Source of the DNA: S5-A14a sp022766365
GTDB lineage: Bacteria; Bacillota; Clostridia; Peptostreptococcales; Anaerovoracaceae
Assembly: GCA_050313295.1 (NCBI GenBank)
Contig: JBNPLD010000002.1
Length of the DNA: 64,000 nucleotides
Direction: 5' to 3' (one strand)
The stretch's first letter is position 1. Each line of letters begins with the position of its first letter. Of the stretch, positions 28,497-37,703 are shown one piece after another. A model generated the notes under the pieces. It worked only from the letters and a program-made list of their open reading frames with translations. It made no database searches and had not been told where the DNA came from. The translations under genes were made by a program, and so were the position numbers.

Positions 28497-29177
28497 TCAG
28501 TTTCGATCAACGGAATAGTATGAAAGATACTTCCTGCACATATTGTCGACTTTCCGACTCATGTCATATTCCCCATCTGCAAGACACCAGTTATAAATAA
28601 TGCCCCTTGAAAGAATCAGAAGTTCATGTGCAATGTTCTCAGCTTTTTCACAATCAGTCAGTGAGCCAATATCCTGACATCTCTCGATGAGCTTGGTTAA
28701 AACCACGCTAAAACCTCGTGTCATTGAAACAAAGAAATCATTCTTCTGGTCGATTTGGAATTTGTAAAAACTTTTGATTGATTCCTTTCCTATCTTCTGA
28801 GTGAAAATGCATTGCTGATGTAAATATTCAAAAACCCCGTCAACAGGGCTCATGCCCATAGTATCAGGATAAACAACATTCAAAAAATACTCATCGCAGC
28901 CCTGATAAAGCTCCAAAAGAAGGCTGCTTTTCTTTTCAAAGTGGTGGTAAAATGCACCGACAGATATTCCTGCCGCATTGCAAATGTCCTTAATTCCGAT
29001 ATCTCCAAAGTCCTTTTCTGATATGAGTGCCGTGAAACTATCGATAATCTGCTTCTTGGTTTCTTGTGCTTGTAGCTGTCGGATAGTTTGATTGGGCTTT
29101 ATGTTATCAAAATTATCGCCGCAGACCAAATGTGAAGATTCCAGCTTTGATGGTCTATTCATTTTCATAACAATCAC
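28497..29177 (-). CDS. TetR-family regulator
   Basis: 226 aa. The start is taken as GTG 29177 after AAAGGA; ATGs at 29168 and 29162 are alternatives. The N-terminal domain has IGIKDICNAAGISVGAFYHHF. The C-terminal RGIIYNWCLADGEYDM matches the TetR at 7775-8362, showing a shared subfamily. The leading 35 residues before the domain are unusually long. It is divergent from the small RNA and polyamine region, but no target is evident. Confidence 0.85.
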   Translation of the reverse strand: MIVMKMNRPSKLESSHLVCGDNFDNIKPNQTIRQLQAQETKKQIIDSFTALISEKDFGDIGIKDICNAAGISVGAFYHHFEKKSSLLLELYQGCDEYFLNVVYPDTMGMSPVDGVFEYLHQQCIFTQKIGKESIKSFYKFQIDQKNDFFVSMTRGFSVVLTKLIERCQDIGSLTDCEKAENIAHELLILSRGIIYNWCLADGEYDMSRKVDNMCRKYLSYYSVDRN

Positions 29178-29371
29178 CGGTTCCTTTGCTTAGATATTAT
29201 AATTATATCAATAAAATAAATAAAAGCAACTTTTCACTCACATTTGCCATAATTCTACCGTAATTGTTGGTGTCAGTATATGTAGAGTGAAAGTCGTAAT
29301 TTGAAATATTGTCTTTGTGCAGCACAAAATAAATTTATTTAAAAAATTTTTGACTTTTATTCGATATTTAA

Positions 29372-29400
29372 ATGACAAGGGAGATGAGTTGTGCTATAAT
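29372..29400 (+). promoter_or_regulatory. Promoter of the candidate small RNA
   Basis: ATGACA (29372-29377), 17-base spacer, TATAAT (29395-29400). Predicted start about 29407, at the first bases of a helix described in the next entry. Confidence 0.6.
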
Positions 29401-29405
29401 AGTCA

Positions 29406-29567
29406 CAGAATCGATTCGGCGAATCTGTTTTATTCCCCACATTCGTGGTAATTCCTCCAAATATATGGGGAGGATTCTGATGGTTGGTTCTATGTTATAG
29501 CAATATACTATCTACACATTCTTTTTTCAAAACAGCTGTGATTTATTCCCGGCTGTTTTATTTTTTT
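29406..29567 (+). ncRNA. Candidate structured small RNA with its own promoter and terminator
   Basis: About 162 bases that encode no protein. CAGAATC (29406-29412) can pair with GATTCTG (29473-29479), enclosing GATTC-GGC-GAATC (29413-29425), CCAC-ATTC-GTGG (29437-29448) and CCTCC/GGAGG (29454-29473). The 3' end is a terminator, AAAACAGC/GCTGTTTT plus A and TTTTTTT (29529-29567). A new promoter begins three bases later, so the RNA looks like an independent gene rather than a leader. A 6S-like or family-specific RNA is possible; none was recognised. Confidence 0.5.
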
Positions 29568-29569
29568 CC

Positions 29570-29617
29570 TTGACACAGCGGTATAAATGCTGTAAATTAG
29601 TTTAGTAAAACTAAACT
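29570..29617 (+). promoter_or_regulatory. Promoter and palindromic operator of the XRE-cupin/pot operon
   Basis: TTGACA (29570-29575), 17-base spacer, TAAATT (29593-29598), then the perfect inverted repeat AGTTTAG-TAAAA-CTAAACT (29599-29617) over the expected start point. The site is placed for repression by the regulator encoded just downstream. Confidence 0.8.
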
Positions 29618-29630
29618 TTGCGTTTATTAT

Positions 29631-30173
29631 ATGATTGAAATGAGTATAGGGAAAAGAATTAAAGAACTGAGAATTATAAACGGTCTCACACAAGAAGAAC
29701 TTGCAGATCGAGCAGAGCTGTCAAAGGGATTCATTTCTCAAGTAGAGAGGGATCTCACATCTCCATCAATAGCTACGCTGGAGGACATACTTCAATGCCT
29801 TGGGGTAGATATAGCTGATTTTTTTTCTCCAAGGGAACCTGTTCAGACAGTGTTTGGGGAAGATGATTATTTTATTAAGGAAGATAAAGATATAGGTGTA
29901 ACTGTAGAGTGGATAGTTCCAAATGCTCAGAAGAATTCCATGGAACCTATAAGGGTGACCATAGAACCCGGCGGGGAAACCATGTCGGATGCACCACATG
30001 AAGGCGAGGAGTTCGGCTATGTTCTGGAAGGAACTGTTGAGATAATAAGAGAAGATAAGGTTTACACGGCAAAAGCCGGAGAAACATTCTACTACAAGGC
30101 TGATAAGGGTCATAGACTTCGTTCTGAAAAAGGAGCGAGACTTATATGGATTTCTACTCCGCCAAATTTTTAG
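29631..30173 (+). CDS. XRE-cupin regulator of polyamine transport (PuuR-like)
   Basis: 180 aa. Residues 1-62 are a Cro/C1 domain (NGLTQEELADRAELSKGFISQVE), and residues 105-178 a cupin with GEEFGYVLEGTVEI. Proteins of this build often head potABCD operons in Firmicutes and respond to polyamines. Start codons at 29631 and 29640 both lack a ribosome site. Autoregulation through the palindrome at 29599-29617 is inferred. Confidence 0.85.
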   Translation: MIEMSIGKRIKELRIINGLTQEELADRAELSKGFISQVERDLTSPSIATLEDILQCLGVDIADFFSPREPVQTVFGEDDYFIKEDKDIGVTVEWIVPNAQKNSMEPIRVTIEPGGETMSDAPHEGEEFGYVLEGTVEIIREDKVYTAKAGETFYYKADKGHRLRSEKGARLIWISTPPNF

Positions 30174-30208
30174 ACTTTGTTAAAACGAATTTTTTATAGG
30201 AGGTTTTG

Positions 30209-31285
30209 ATGGGAAATACGCCAATCATTGAATTGAAAAATATATATAAGAGCTTCGGTGAAACTGAGGTTTTAACAGATTTCAATTTGGAAGTAGGAGA
30301 AAAAGAGTTTATAACTCTGTTGGGGCCGTCAGGTTGTGGCAAAACAACGATACTGAGAATTGTAGGCGGCTTCGAAAAGCCGGACAGAGGGAGCGTTATA
30401 TTCCAAGGTGAGGATATTACCGACGTTCCTCCAAACAAAAGGGAAATAAACACTGTATTCCAAAAGTATGCATTGTTTCCGCATATGAATGTTCAGGACA
30501 ATATCGCTTTCGGCCTTAAAATCAGCGGAAAAACAGATCAGTACATTAAGGATAAGATTCAATATGCATTGAAACTGGTGAATTTGGACGGCTATGAGAC
30601 GAGAAGCATTCAGAGTCTGTCCGGCGGGCAGCAACAGAGGATAGCAATGGCAAGAGCTATAGTTAATGAGCCTAAGGTATTGCTTTTGGATGAACCACTC
30701 GGTGCTCTTGATCTCAAGCTGAGGCAGGATATGGAATATGAGCTGATCAGGCTCAATAATGAGCTGGGCATAACCTTCATTTATGTCACACACGATCAAG
30801 AAGAAGCGTTGACAATGAGTGATAAAGTTGTTGTAATGAACATGGGTTACATACAGCAGATGGGCACTCCGGAAGAGATATACAATGAGCCCGAAAATGC
30901 CTTCGTTGCTGACTTTATCGGTGACAGCAATATAATCGACGGGGTTATGGAAGAGGATCGCCTTGTGAGGATTTGTGGGGAAAAATGGCCTTGTGTTGAT
31001 GAAGGCTTTGGCAGCCGTAAGCCTGTGGATGTGGTTATCAGACCTGAGGACATAATCATAAGAGAACCGGGCAAGGGCAAGCTTGACGGTGAGGTAATAC
31101 ACAATGTATTCATAGGGGTTCATTACGAGATGGAGATTTTGGCGGGAGGATTCACATGGCTTGCTCAGAATACAACGAACTTTAAAGTTGGTTCCAGGGT
31201 TTCCATAGATGTGACACCTTCAAATATACAGATCATGCATAAACCGCAGTCCATAGAAGAGGAGGCGATGGAAATTGACGCTTAA
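30209..31285 (+). CDS. potA: Spermidine/putrescine ABC transporter ATPase PotA
   Basis: 358 aa from ATG 30209 (ATAGGAGG site); an in-frame TTG lies just before. Walker A LLGPSGCGKTT, Q-loop FQKYALFPHM, signature SLSGGQQQRIAMARA, Walker B LLLDEPLGALD, and a C-terminal TOBE region. First transporter gene after the regulator, 35 bases downstream. Confidence 0.92.
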   Translation: MGNTPIIELKNIYKSFGETEVLTDFNLEVGEKEFITLLGPSGCGKTTILRIVGGFEKPDRGSVIFQGEDITDVPPNKREINTVFQKYALFPHMNVQDNIAFGLKISGKTDQYIKDKIQYALKLVNLDGYETRSIQSLSGGQQQRIAMARAIVNEPKVLLLDEPLGALDLKLRQDMEYELIRLNNELGITFIYVTHDQEEALTMSDKVVVMNMGYIQQMGTPEEIYNEPENAFVADFIGDSNIIDGVMEEDRLVRICGEKWPCVDEGFGSRKPVDVVIRPEDIIIREPGKGKLDGEVIHNVFIGVHYEMEILAGGFTWLAQNTTNFKVGSRVSIDVTPSNIQIMHKPQSIEEEAMEIDA

Positions 31286-32096
31286 GAAACAATCTTTGTG
31301 GTCAGCTCCCTTTATTATTTGGATTTTAATAGGGACGATTGTTCCACTTCTTGCAATTTGCTACTATGGATTTACCACAAGAGACGGTAATTGGACATTT
31401 AACAATATAATTGCCATAGGAAAAGCTGAGCATGCACGAGCTCTCTGGCTTGCAATTGCACTGGCAATCTCCAGCACATTTTTGTGTTTTGTTCTTGCAT
31501 ATCCTATAGCGTTGATTCTCAAAGCTTCAAAACTAGGAGAAAAGGGATTTATAGTATTTCTTTTCATTTTACCCATGTGGATGAATTTTCTTTTGCGGAC
31601 TATGGCATGGCAGGTCATTCTTGAAAAAGGAGGACTAATCAATAGTATGATTGCCGGTGCCGGACTACCTGATCTTGAGATAATCAACACACCATGGGCA
31701 GTGATTTTAGGTATGGTGTATGATTTCCTGCCATTTATGATATTGCCTATATACAATACGTTAATCAAAATCGACAATCAGATAATAGAAGCGGCATATG
31801 ATCTTGGAGCTTCTTGGTTTACCGTAAATCTCAAGGTTATTCTTCCATTATGTATACCGGGAATTGCAAGTGGAGTGACGATGGTATTCGTTCCCTCTCT
31901 AACAACATTTGTAATTTCAAATATGCTCGGAGGCGGAAAAATAAATCTGATCGGGAATATCATCGAGCAAGAGTTTACAACATCGGCAAACTGGAATCTC
32001 GGCTCAGGGTTGTCTCTGGTAATGATGGTGTTCATCGTAGTTTCCATGATGTTTCTTTCAAAACTTGATAAGAATAAGGAGGGTAATTTCATATGA
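31275..32096 (+). CDS. potB: Spermidine/putrescine ABC transporter permease PotB
   Basis: 273 aa permease with six predicted helices. The EAA loop is EAAYDLGASWFTVNLKVILP. Start is TTG 31275, overlapping potA by 11 bases and preceded by GAGGAGG. Overlaps potC by 4 bases. Confidence 0.9.
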   Translation: MTLKKQSLWSAPFIIWILIGTIVPLLAICYYGFTTRDGNWTFNNIIAIGKAEHARALWLAIALAISSTFLCFVLAYPIALILKASKLGEKGFIVFLFILPMWMNFLLRTMAWQVILEKGGLINSMIAGAGLPDLEIINTPWAVILGMVYDFLPFMILPIYNTLIKIDNQIIEAAYDLGASWFTVNLKVILPLCIPGIASGVTMVFVPSLTTFVISNMLGGGKINLIGNIIEQEFTTSANWNLGSGLSLVMMVFIVVSMMFLSKLDKNKEGNFI

Positions 32097-32878
32097 TCAA
32101 AGACTTGAAAAATCCCCTTAGCTATATTTATCTTGGTATTATAGTTATATTTTTGTATGCACCAATATTCACTTTGGTGGTTCTGTCTTTTAACAGGAGC
32201 AGATCAATGGCTGTGTGGATGGGATTTTCGGTAGATTGGTACAGAAGGATGATTGCTGATCCAATGATACTTGAAGCTATATGGAATACATTTTCCATAG
32301 CGCTTGTTTCGGCTGTGATTGCTACGATAATCGGAACTCTCGGCGCTATAGGAGTAACAGCTATGAGAAAATCGAGGCAGACGGTGATTTTGGCTTTTAA
32401 CAATATCCCACTGCTCAATGCGGATATAGTTATAGGAATTTCTCTGATGCTGACTTACTTAATCTTTGGAATCAGTTTGAGTTGGGGCACCGTCTTGCTA
32501 TCCCATATAACTTTCAGCCTGCCTTATGTGGTTTTGTCTGTAATGCCGAAACTCAAGCAGACGGCCAGGATGAACTACGAGGCAGCTCTGGATCTGGGAG
32601 CGACTCCTATAAATGCATTTATAAAGGTAGTGCTTCCGGATGTGCTCCCGGGTATTGTAAGCGGGTTCCTTCTGGCTTTCACAATGTCGGTGGATGATTT
32701 TGTAGTGACACATTTCACCAGGGGCGCGGGCATAAATACAATATCAACACTTATATACAGCCAGGCAAAAGTTGGCATTAAACCTACTTTATTTGCTCTT
32801 TCCACAATAATTTTTGCAGTTGTACTCGTGGTTTTAACAGTGAGTAATATTATCAGTAACAGAAAAAGTGTTGCATAA
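32093..32878 (+). CDS. potC: Spermidine/putrescine ABC transporter permease PotC
   Basis: 261 aa second permease. The EAA loop is EAALDLGATPINAFIKVVLP, and SVDDFVVTHFTRGAG is a well conserved PotC segment. Preceded by AAGGAGGG within potB. Confidence 0.92.
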   Translation: MIKDLKNPLSYIYLGIIVIFLYAPIFTLVVLSFNRSRSMAVWMGFSVDWYRRMIADPMILEAIWNTFSIALVSAVIATIIGTLGAIGVTAMRKSRQTVILAFNNIPLLNADIVIGISLMLTYLIFGISLSWGTVLLSHITFSLPYVVLSVMPKLKQTARMNYEAALDLGATPINAFIKVVLPDVLPGIVSGFLLAFTMSVDDFVVTHFTRGAGINTISTLIYSQAKVGIKPTLFALSTIIFAVVLVVLTVSNIISNRKSVA

Positions 32879-32905
32879 ACAAGAATATTATGGAGGTATT
32901 TTGAT

Positions 32906-34018
32906 TTGAAAAAAATCCCAAAGTTCATATCTGTTGTTGTCGTCATGACGATTTGTGTTGCAGGAGGATTAGCCATTGGCGGATGTGGGAACAAAACAGA
33001 TGAGAAGGTTTCCATTTATTGCTTCGGCGACTACATTGATCCGATTTTGATTCGTGATTTTGAAAAGGAAACCGGAATCAAAGTTGTATACAGTACTTTT
33101 GATACAAACGAAGAACTTTATCCTGTGATCAAGAACAACGGTGCCGACTACGATGTGATCTGTGCATCTGACTATATGATTGAAAAACTTAGGGAAGAGG
33201 GGCATCTGGATAAGCTGGATAAAAGCGAAATTCCAAACCTAAAAAATGTATTACCTGAGTTCATGAAAAAAGTGGAGGTCTTCGATCCGGAACAGGAATA
33301 TGCCGTACCTCATACGTGGGGTACTATGGGAATAATGTATAATAAAAAAACTCTGGGGAAGGATGTGAAGATTGACAGCTGGAGCGATCTATGGCAAAAA
33401 AAGTATAAAGGGAGAATTGTAATGCCGGATTCCATGCGTGATACCATCGGAATAGGACTTAAGAAAAACGGTTACTCTCTCAACACCGTGGACGTTCATC
33501 AGCTGTTGGCGGCTCAATATGACCTTATTCAGCAGAAACCTCTGGTATACAAATATGTAAACGATTCAGCCAGGGATTTGATAATAGGAGGGTCGGCGGA
33601 TCTTGCTGTTGTATGGAACGGAGAATTTCTCTACAGCAAAGCTGAAAATAAGAATGTAGATTTTGTGGTGCCCAAAGAAGGATCTGAGGAATTCATCGAT
33701 GCATGGGCGGTGACAGCTAAGGGGAAGAATAAAAAGAATGCAAACGTATGGATAAACTTCATGCTTTCAAAGAAGGCGGCTATAGCTAATTTCAATTATC
33801 TGACCTATACTATTCCTAACAAATACGTATATGATAATATGGATCAACTTGTAGCTGAACTGGACGAGCAGGCTTATAATGGCAAGGGTGTGATAAAAAA
33901 TAACGATGTGGTATTTCCAAGCAATGAAGTCCTTGAAAGGTGTGAAATCCTGAGAAACTTGGGTTCTGACGGAGATAATCTGTATACGGATATATGGAAG
34001 AAATTTAAGGCTGACTAG
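32906..34018 (+). CDS. potD: Spermidine/putrescine-binding lipoprotein PotD
   Basis: 370 aa. Start is TTG 32906 with GGAGG nine bases upstream. A signal peptide ends with the lipobox-like AIGGC, so the mature protein would be anchored at the lipidated Cys. The body has YCFGDYIDP, ETGIKVVYSTFDTNEEL and YAVPHTWGTMGI, all typical of PotD. Polyamine specificity is inferred from the full potABCD set. Confidence 0.92.
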   Translation: MKKIPKFISVVVVMTICVAGGLAIGGCGNKTDEKVSIYCFGDYIDPILIRDFEKETGIKVVYSTFDTNEELYPVIKNNGADYDVICASDYMIEKLREEGHLDKLDKSEIPNLKNVLPEFMKKVEVFDPEQEYAVPHTWGTMGIMYNKKTLGKDVKIDSWSDLWQKKYKGRIVMPDSMRDTIGIGLKKNGYSLNTVDVHQLLAAQYDLIQQKPLVYKYVNDSARDLIIGGSADLAVVWNGEFLYSKAENKNVDFVVPKEGSEEFIDAWAVTAKGKNKKNANVWINFMLSKKAAIANFNYLTYTIPNKYVYDNMDQLVAELDEQAYNGKGVIKNNDVVFPSNEVLERCEILRNLGSDGDNLYTDIWKKFKAD

Positions 34019-34086
34019 AATTTGGCAACTGACGGTTTCATGGGCATTGAGATATTGATGAATTTATGAAAGGGGACGGGAGATAT

Positions 34087-34827
34087 ATGAATAATGCTAA
34101 GGCGATTTTTGTAACCGGTGGAAGTCGGGGAATAGGAAGGGCTTGCACAAAATATCTTATCAGTATGGGTTACAAGGTCGCGTTCACATACTTTCAAAGT
34201 GAGAAAGAAGCTAATGATCTTGCCTTAAGTTTATGTGATGACGGCACGAATGTCTGTGCTGTTTATGTAGATGTTCGTGATCCTGACGGGGTTAAAGCGG
34301 CTGTTAGTGAGGGAGCAGGGCTGCTTGGAGTTTCCGGGTTTGACGGGGTTGTGCTCGGGGCAGGTGTCAGTTACATTGAGCCTTTCGACTTGTCGAAAGG
34401 CGACCATTGGAATGATATTTTCGGGACAAATGTGACAGGATGTGCAAATGTCATTTGGGAGATAATGCCACATATGATAAGTGAGAAAAACGGAGCAATT
34501 GTTTTGTTGTCATCGATTTGGGGCGCTCTTGGAGCTTCATGTGAGGTCGCATATTCTGCCAGCAAGGGTGCCGTAGAATCAATGTGTAAAGCTTTGGCAA
34601 AGGAGCTTGGGCCTTCAAATATCAGGGTGAACTGTGTGGCACCGGGGATTATAGATACGGACATGAATTGTGAATTGTCGGATTGTGATATTGCGAATTT
34701 TTTGGAAGGAGTTCCCCTCGGGCGAATTGGTACGCCTGATGACATTGCGTCTGTGGTCGAATTCCTTTTATCGGAAAAGAGTTCCTATATCACAGGACAA
34801 GTTATAAGAGTAGATGGCGGGCTATAG
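34087..34827 (+). CDS. Short-chain dehydrogenase with altered NNAG motif
   Basis: 246 aa from ATG 34087, preceded by GGGAGAT. It has FVTGGSRGIGRA, the Ser in LLSSIWGA, YSASK with catalytic Tyr and Lys, and the C-terminal GQVIRVDGG. In place of NNAG it has LGAG, which is unusual for an FabG-type enzyme. It sits 68 bases after potD and ends in the operon terminator, so co-transcription with the polyamine genes is likely. Substrate unknown. Confidence 0.85.
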   Translation: MNNAKAIFVTGGSRGIGRACTKYLISMGYKVAFTYFQSEKEANDLALSLCDDGTNVCAVYVDVRDPDGVKAAVSEGAGLLGVSGFDGVVLGAGVSYIEPFDLSKGDHWNDIFGTNVTGCANVIWEIMPHMISEKNGAIVLLSSIWGALGASCEVAYSASKGAVESMCKALAKELGPSNIRVNCVAPGIIDTDMNCELSDCDIANFLEGVPLGRIGTPDDIASVVEFLLSEKSSYITGQVIRVDGGL

Positions 34828-34839
34828 AGCCCGTTTTTT
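34818..34839 (+). terminator. Terminator of the pot operon
   Basis: CGGGCT-ATAG-AGCCCG followed by TTTTTT. The stem overlaps the last codons and the stop of the dehydrogenase gene. Confidence 0.9.
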
Positions 34840-34840
34840 A

Positions 34841-35592
34841 TTATAGGGACGTGTCCCGGTTGAGCACGCAAAGCGTGCGAAACAATAAACCACCCGCTAT
34901 GCGGGTGCGCGACAGATGTTATACAAAAAAAATCACCATTCCATAGTATAATTGAATTGTTCAAGCTCAATAATACGAATAGGAAGGTGACTTTATGGCA
35001 AATAAAACAAACAGCTTGTCACATACAAAATGGATGTGTAAGTACCACATCGTATTCACTCCAAAATATAGGCGAAAAATAATATACAGCCAATACAGAG
35101 AAAGTATAGGAGTAATACTAAGACAGCTGTGCAAATACAAGGGTGTTGAAATAATAGAGGGTCACTTAATGATAGACCATGTTCATATACTAGTAAGTAT
35201 ACCACCCAAACTTAGTGTATCACAATTTATGGGATATCTCAAAGGAAAAAGTGCATTAATGATATTTGATAAGCACGCAAATTTGAAGTATAAATTTGGT
35301 AATAGACATTTTTGGTCTGAAGGCTACTATGTCAGTACAGTAGGTCTTAATGAAGCAACAATAAAGAAGTACATTCAAGAACAAGAAAAGCATGATATAG
35401 CAATAGATAAATTGAGTGTCAAAGAATATGAAGATCCCTTTAGGGATAGCAAGTAGTACAAATATCCCTTAAGGGATAGCGACGAGTCAAAGGCTGAGCT
35501 TGAACAGAGTGAAAGCCAGCGCCTTTAGACGCTGGCCGGTAACCCTTGGGCTTATAGCCCTTGTGCAAACCACCCGTTTGACGGGTGGTCAT
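34841..35592 (+). mobile_element. IS200/IS605-family element carrying only tnpA
   Basis: The left end holds hairpins GCACGC-AAA-GCGTGC (34864-34878) and CACCCGC-TAT-GCGGGTG (34891-34907). The right end has CCACCCGT-TTG-ACGGGTGG (35570-35588), preceded by a GCCAGCG/CGCTGGC stem (35515-35536). These subterminal hairpins, and the lack of inverted terminal repeats, fit HUH-transposase elements. No TnpB/IscB gene is present. Outer boundaries are approximate. Confidence 0.8.
34995..35456 (+). CDS. tnpA: IS200/IS605 transposase TnpA (Y1 HUH)
   Basis: 153 aa, full length for the family. The HUH motif is in IDHVHILVSIPP, and the catalytic Tyr in EGYYVSTVGLN. KYHIVFTPKYRRK near the N-terminus is also typical. 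Ribosome site AGGAAGGTGA. The gene appears intact, so the element may be active. Confidence 0.94.
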   Translation: MANKTNSLSHTKWMCKYHIVFTPKYRRKIIYSQYRESIGVILRQLCKYKGVEIIEGHLMIDHVHILVSIPPKLSVSQFMGYLKGKSALMIFDKHANLKYKFGNRHFWSEGYYVSTVGLNEATIKKYIQEQEKHDIAIDKLSVKEYEDPFRDSK

Positions 35593-35651
35593 GATTTTTA
35601 AAGTTCAGCTGATCTAAGGCACGAATAAATGTAAAAAAATGGAAGGGATTA

Positions 35652-35680
35652 TTGCAATAGTCAGGGGATTTTGGTATAAT
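35652..35680 (+). promoter_or_regulatory. Promoter of the FHA-SEDS/PBP operon
   Basis: TTGCAA (35652-35657), 17-base spacer, TATAAT (35675-35680). It lies just downstream of the IS right end. Confidence 0.7.
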
Positions 35681-35765
35681 TTGAGATATATTTGATGGAT
35701 ACATTGATGAGAGAATCTTAGAGGTCTTTTAGATTTTGTAGTCATTGACAGAAACGAGGGTTAAT

Positions 35766-37703
35766 TTGGCTGAATTTTTTTCTAGTGTCAAAGATGTGAT
35801 ACATGGGTGGTACACAAGTGTTTATGACGTGTGGAACATGCAAGACAGGGAAGCGGTTCTTTTCACTGCGCTTGCCAGATGGATTTTTATCATACTGGCA
35901 GCCTATATTTTGCTGAGGTGTTTTCTGAGTTTACTCTTCAGCAAGAATCCCAGCGAGGTATGGGCATATTTTCACATTGAAGGCCGACATGATAATGAAG
36001 AGGGTGTAAGCATTCCGATAACACACTGGGAGAATATTGTAGGAAGAGGCAGGAGCAGCGATATCAGCGTTGATGACCTTGGAGTTTCAAGGACTCATGG
36101 GACCCTGTGCAGGGACGATGACAACCGGTGGACTTATATGGATTTCGGTTCGAAGAACGGAGCTGCTGTCAATGGTCGAACTGTGATACCTAATGAACCT
36201 GTGAGTATTGTCCCGGGGGATGAGCTTATTCTTGGAAAGCGAAAGTGTACATTATTCCCAATAAGTATAGAAGAGAAAAATAATAACCGTGCTATGAGAA
36301 TGGAAGACACAAGATTTTCATCACCATGGAGTATTCTTATAGCCTTGACAATATTTCAAATTCTTGCGTTAATGCAGCTTAGAATTGCGTTGGGGGATGA
36401 GTTTAAGCCGAATATTGCAATCTCATTTGTTGGAATGATTGCACTTATTTGGGGATATGTTATCTTTATGAAGGGCCTTAAGAGGAAAGCCTTTGAGATG
36501 GAATTTATAGCGTTTTTCCTTTCAACTTTAAGCCTTTCTGTGACAGCCACCAAGTATCCCGGTGCTGTATTCAAGCAGTTTATTGCAGTTGTACTGGGAT
36601 TTACTCTATTCTTCGTCATGTGTCTGTATCTCAGAGATTTGACACGTGTTAAGAAAATCAAACCGCTGCTGATTATTGGGGCCGGGATATTCTTGATAGT
36701 AAATTTGATATTCGCAAAAGCAACATTCGGTGCACAGAATTGGATAAGTATCGGTGGGTTTTCCATTCAGCCTTCCGAACTGGTTAAACTTGCATATATA
36801 TGGATTGGTGCAGAGAGTTTAAACTATTTGGTTAATAGGAGAGATAACCTGATATTCATGGGATTTTCCGCGTTTTGCTTTATATGTCTTGCTTTGATGA
36901 ACGACTTTGGAACAGCGATTATCTTTTTTGTAAGTTTTCTGATTATTTCATTCCTGAGAAGCGGTGATTTTACTAAGCTTATTGTACTTGTCGGAGTAGC
37001 ATTTGTAGGGGGTCTGATGGTATTGAAGTTCAAGAGCTATGTTGCTGCCAGATTTGCTACATGGAGACATGTTTGGGAATTTGCGGATACAACAGGATTC
37101 CAACAGACGAGAGCTTTGTCAGCTACTGCAAGCGGTGGTATGGTCGGAGTAGGAGCCGGAAAAGGGTGGTTAAGCGAGATTCCTGCTTCCGATACGGATA
37201 TGGTATTCCCGTTGATCTCCGAGGAATGGGGAGTAATTATCGCCACGTTGGCGGTACTTGCAATAATAACTCTTTCCATTTTTGCGGTTAGATCTATATT
37301 GGCGGGCAGGTCAACTTTTTACACTATTGCTGCTTGTTCTGCAACATCTATGTTCCTGTTCCAGACCGGCCTAAACGTATTCGGTTCAGTGGATATACTT
37401 CCGTTTACAGGTGTAACATTCCCATTTGTATCAAATGGCGGTACCAGTATGATATCCTGTTGGGGACTATTGGCATTTTTGAAAGCTGCAGATACACGAC
37501 AGAATGCCAGTTTTGCCGTCAGTCTGAAAGATAAGTCCAAGGGAGCTGACGTGGATATTGCCGAGGATAAAGATTTCGATAAGCCTTTAATACCTGAAGT
37601 AGAACCAGGTTATGATAACAGTTCATTTGTTGAAGACACATCCTATACCGATGAGGAGCTTGAGGCTATTGCTAATGGTGAGTTTTTCCGGGGGAGTAAG
37701 TAA
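35766..37703 (+). CDS. SEDS-family glycosyltransferase (FtsW/RodA type) fused to an N-terminal FHA domain
   Basis: About 645 aa. A TTG at 35766 follows GAGGG by five bases and is preferred; TTG 35745 is in frame but lacks a site. One N-terminal membrane helix (about residues 32-60) is followed by an FHA domain (about 70-165) with GRGRSSD, SRTHG and NG motifs that bind phospho-Thr. The rest is a SEDS polymerase with GAQNWISIGGFSIQPSEL and NGGTSMIS. The C-terminal tail is acidic. It would polymerise peptidoglycan with the PBP encoded next. In actinobacteria FHA proteins are separate from RodA, so this is a Ser/Thr-kinase link in one chain. Confidence 0.88.
   Translation: MAEFFSSVKDVIHGWYTSVYDVWNMQDREAVLFTALARWIFIILAAYILLRCFLSLLFSKNPSEVWAYFHIEGRHDNEEGVSIPITHWENIVGRGRSSDISVDDLGVSRTHGTLCRDDDNRWTYMDFGSKNGAAVNGRTVIPNEPVSIVPGDELILGKRKCTLFPISIEEKNNNRAMRMEDTRFSSPWSILIALTIFQILALMQLRIALGDEFKPNIAISFVGMIALIWGYVIFMKGLKRKAFEMEFIAFFLSTLSLSVTATKYPGAVFKQFIAVVLGFTLFFVMCLYLRDLTRVKKIKPLLIIGAGIFLIVNLIFAKATFGAQNWISIGGFSIQPSELVKLAYIWIGAESLNYLVNRRDNLIFMGFSAFCFICLALMNDFGTAIIFFVSFLIISFLRSGDFTKLIVLVGVAFVGGLMVLKFKSYVAARFATWRHVWEFADTTGFQQTRALSATASGGMVGVGAGKGWLSEIPASDTDMVFPLISEEWGVIIATLAVLAIITLSIFAVRSILAGRSTFYTIAACSATSMFLFQTGLNVFGSVDILPFTGVTFPFVSNGGTSMISCWGLLAFLKAADTRQNASFAVSLKDKSKGADVDIAEDKDFDKPLIPEVEPGYDNSSFVEDTSYTDEELEAIANGEFFRGSK

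Noticed and set aside
29392..29502. Ten-base pairing TGCTATAATA with TGTTATAGCA as the outer helix of the small RNA
   Set aside because: Its 5' arm includes the -10 box of the promoter, so it would not be in the transcript; kept only as a DNA-level coincidence.
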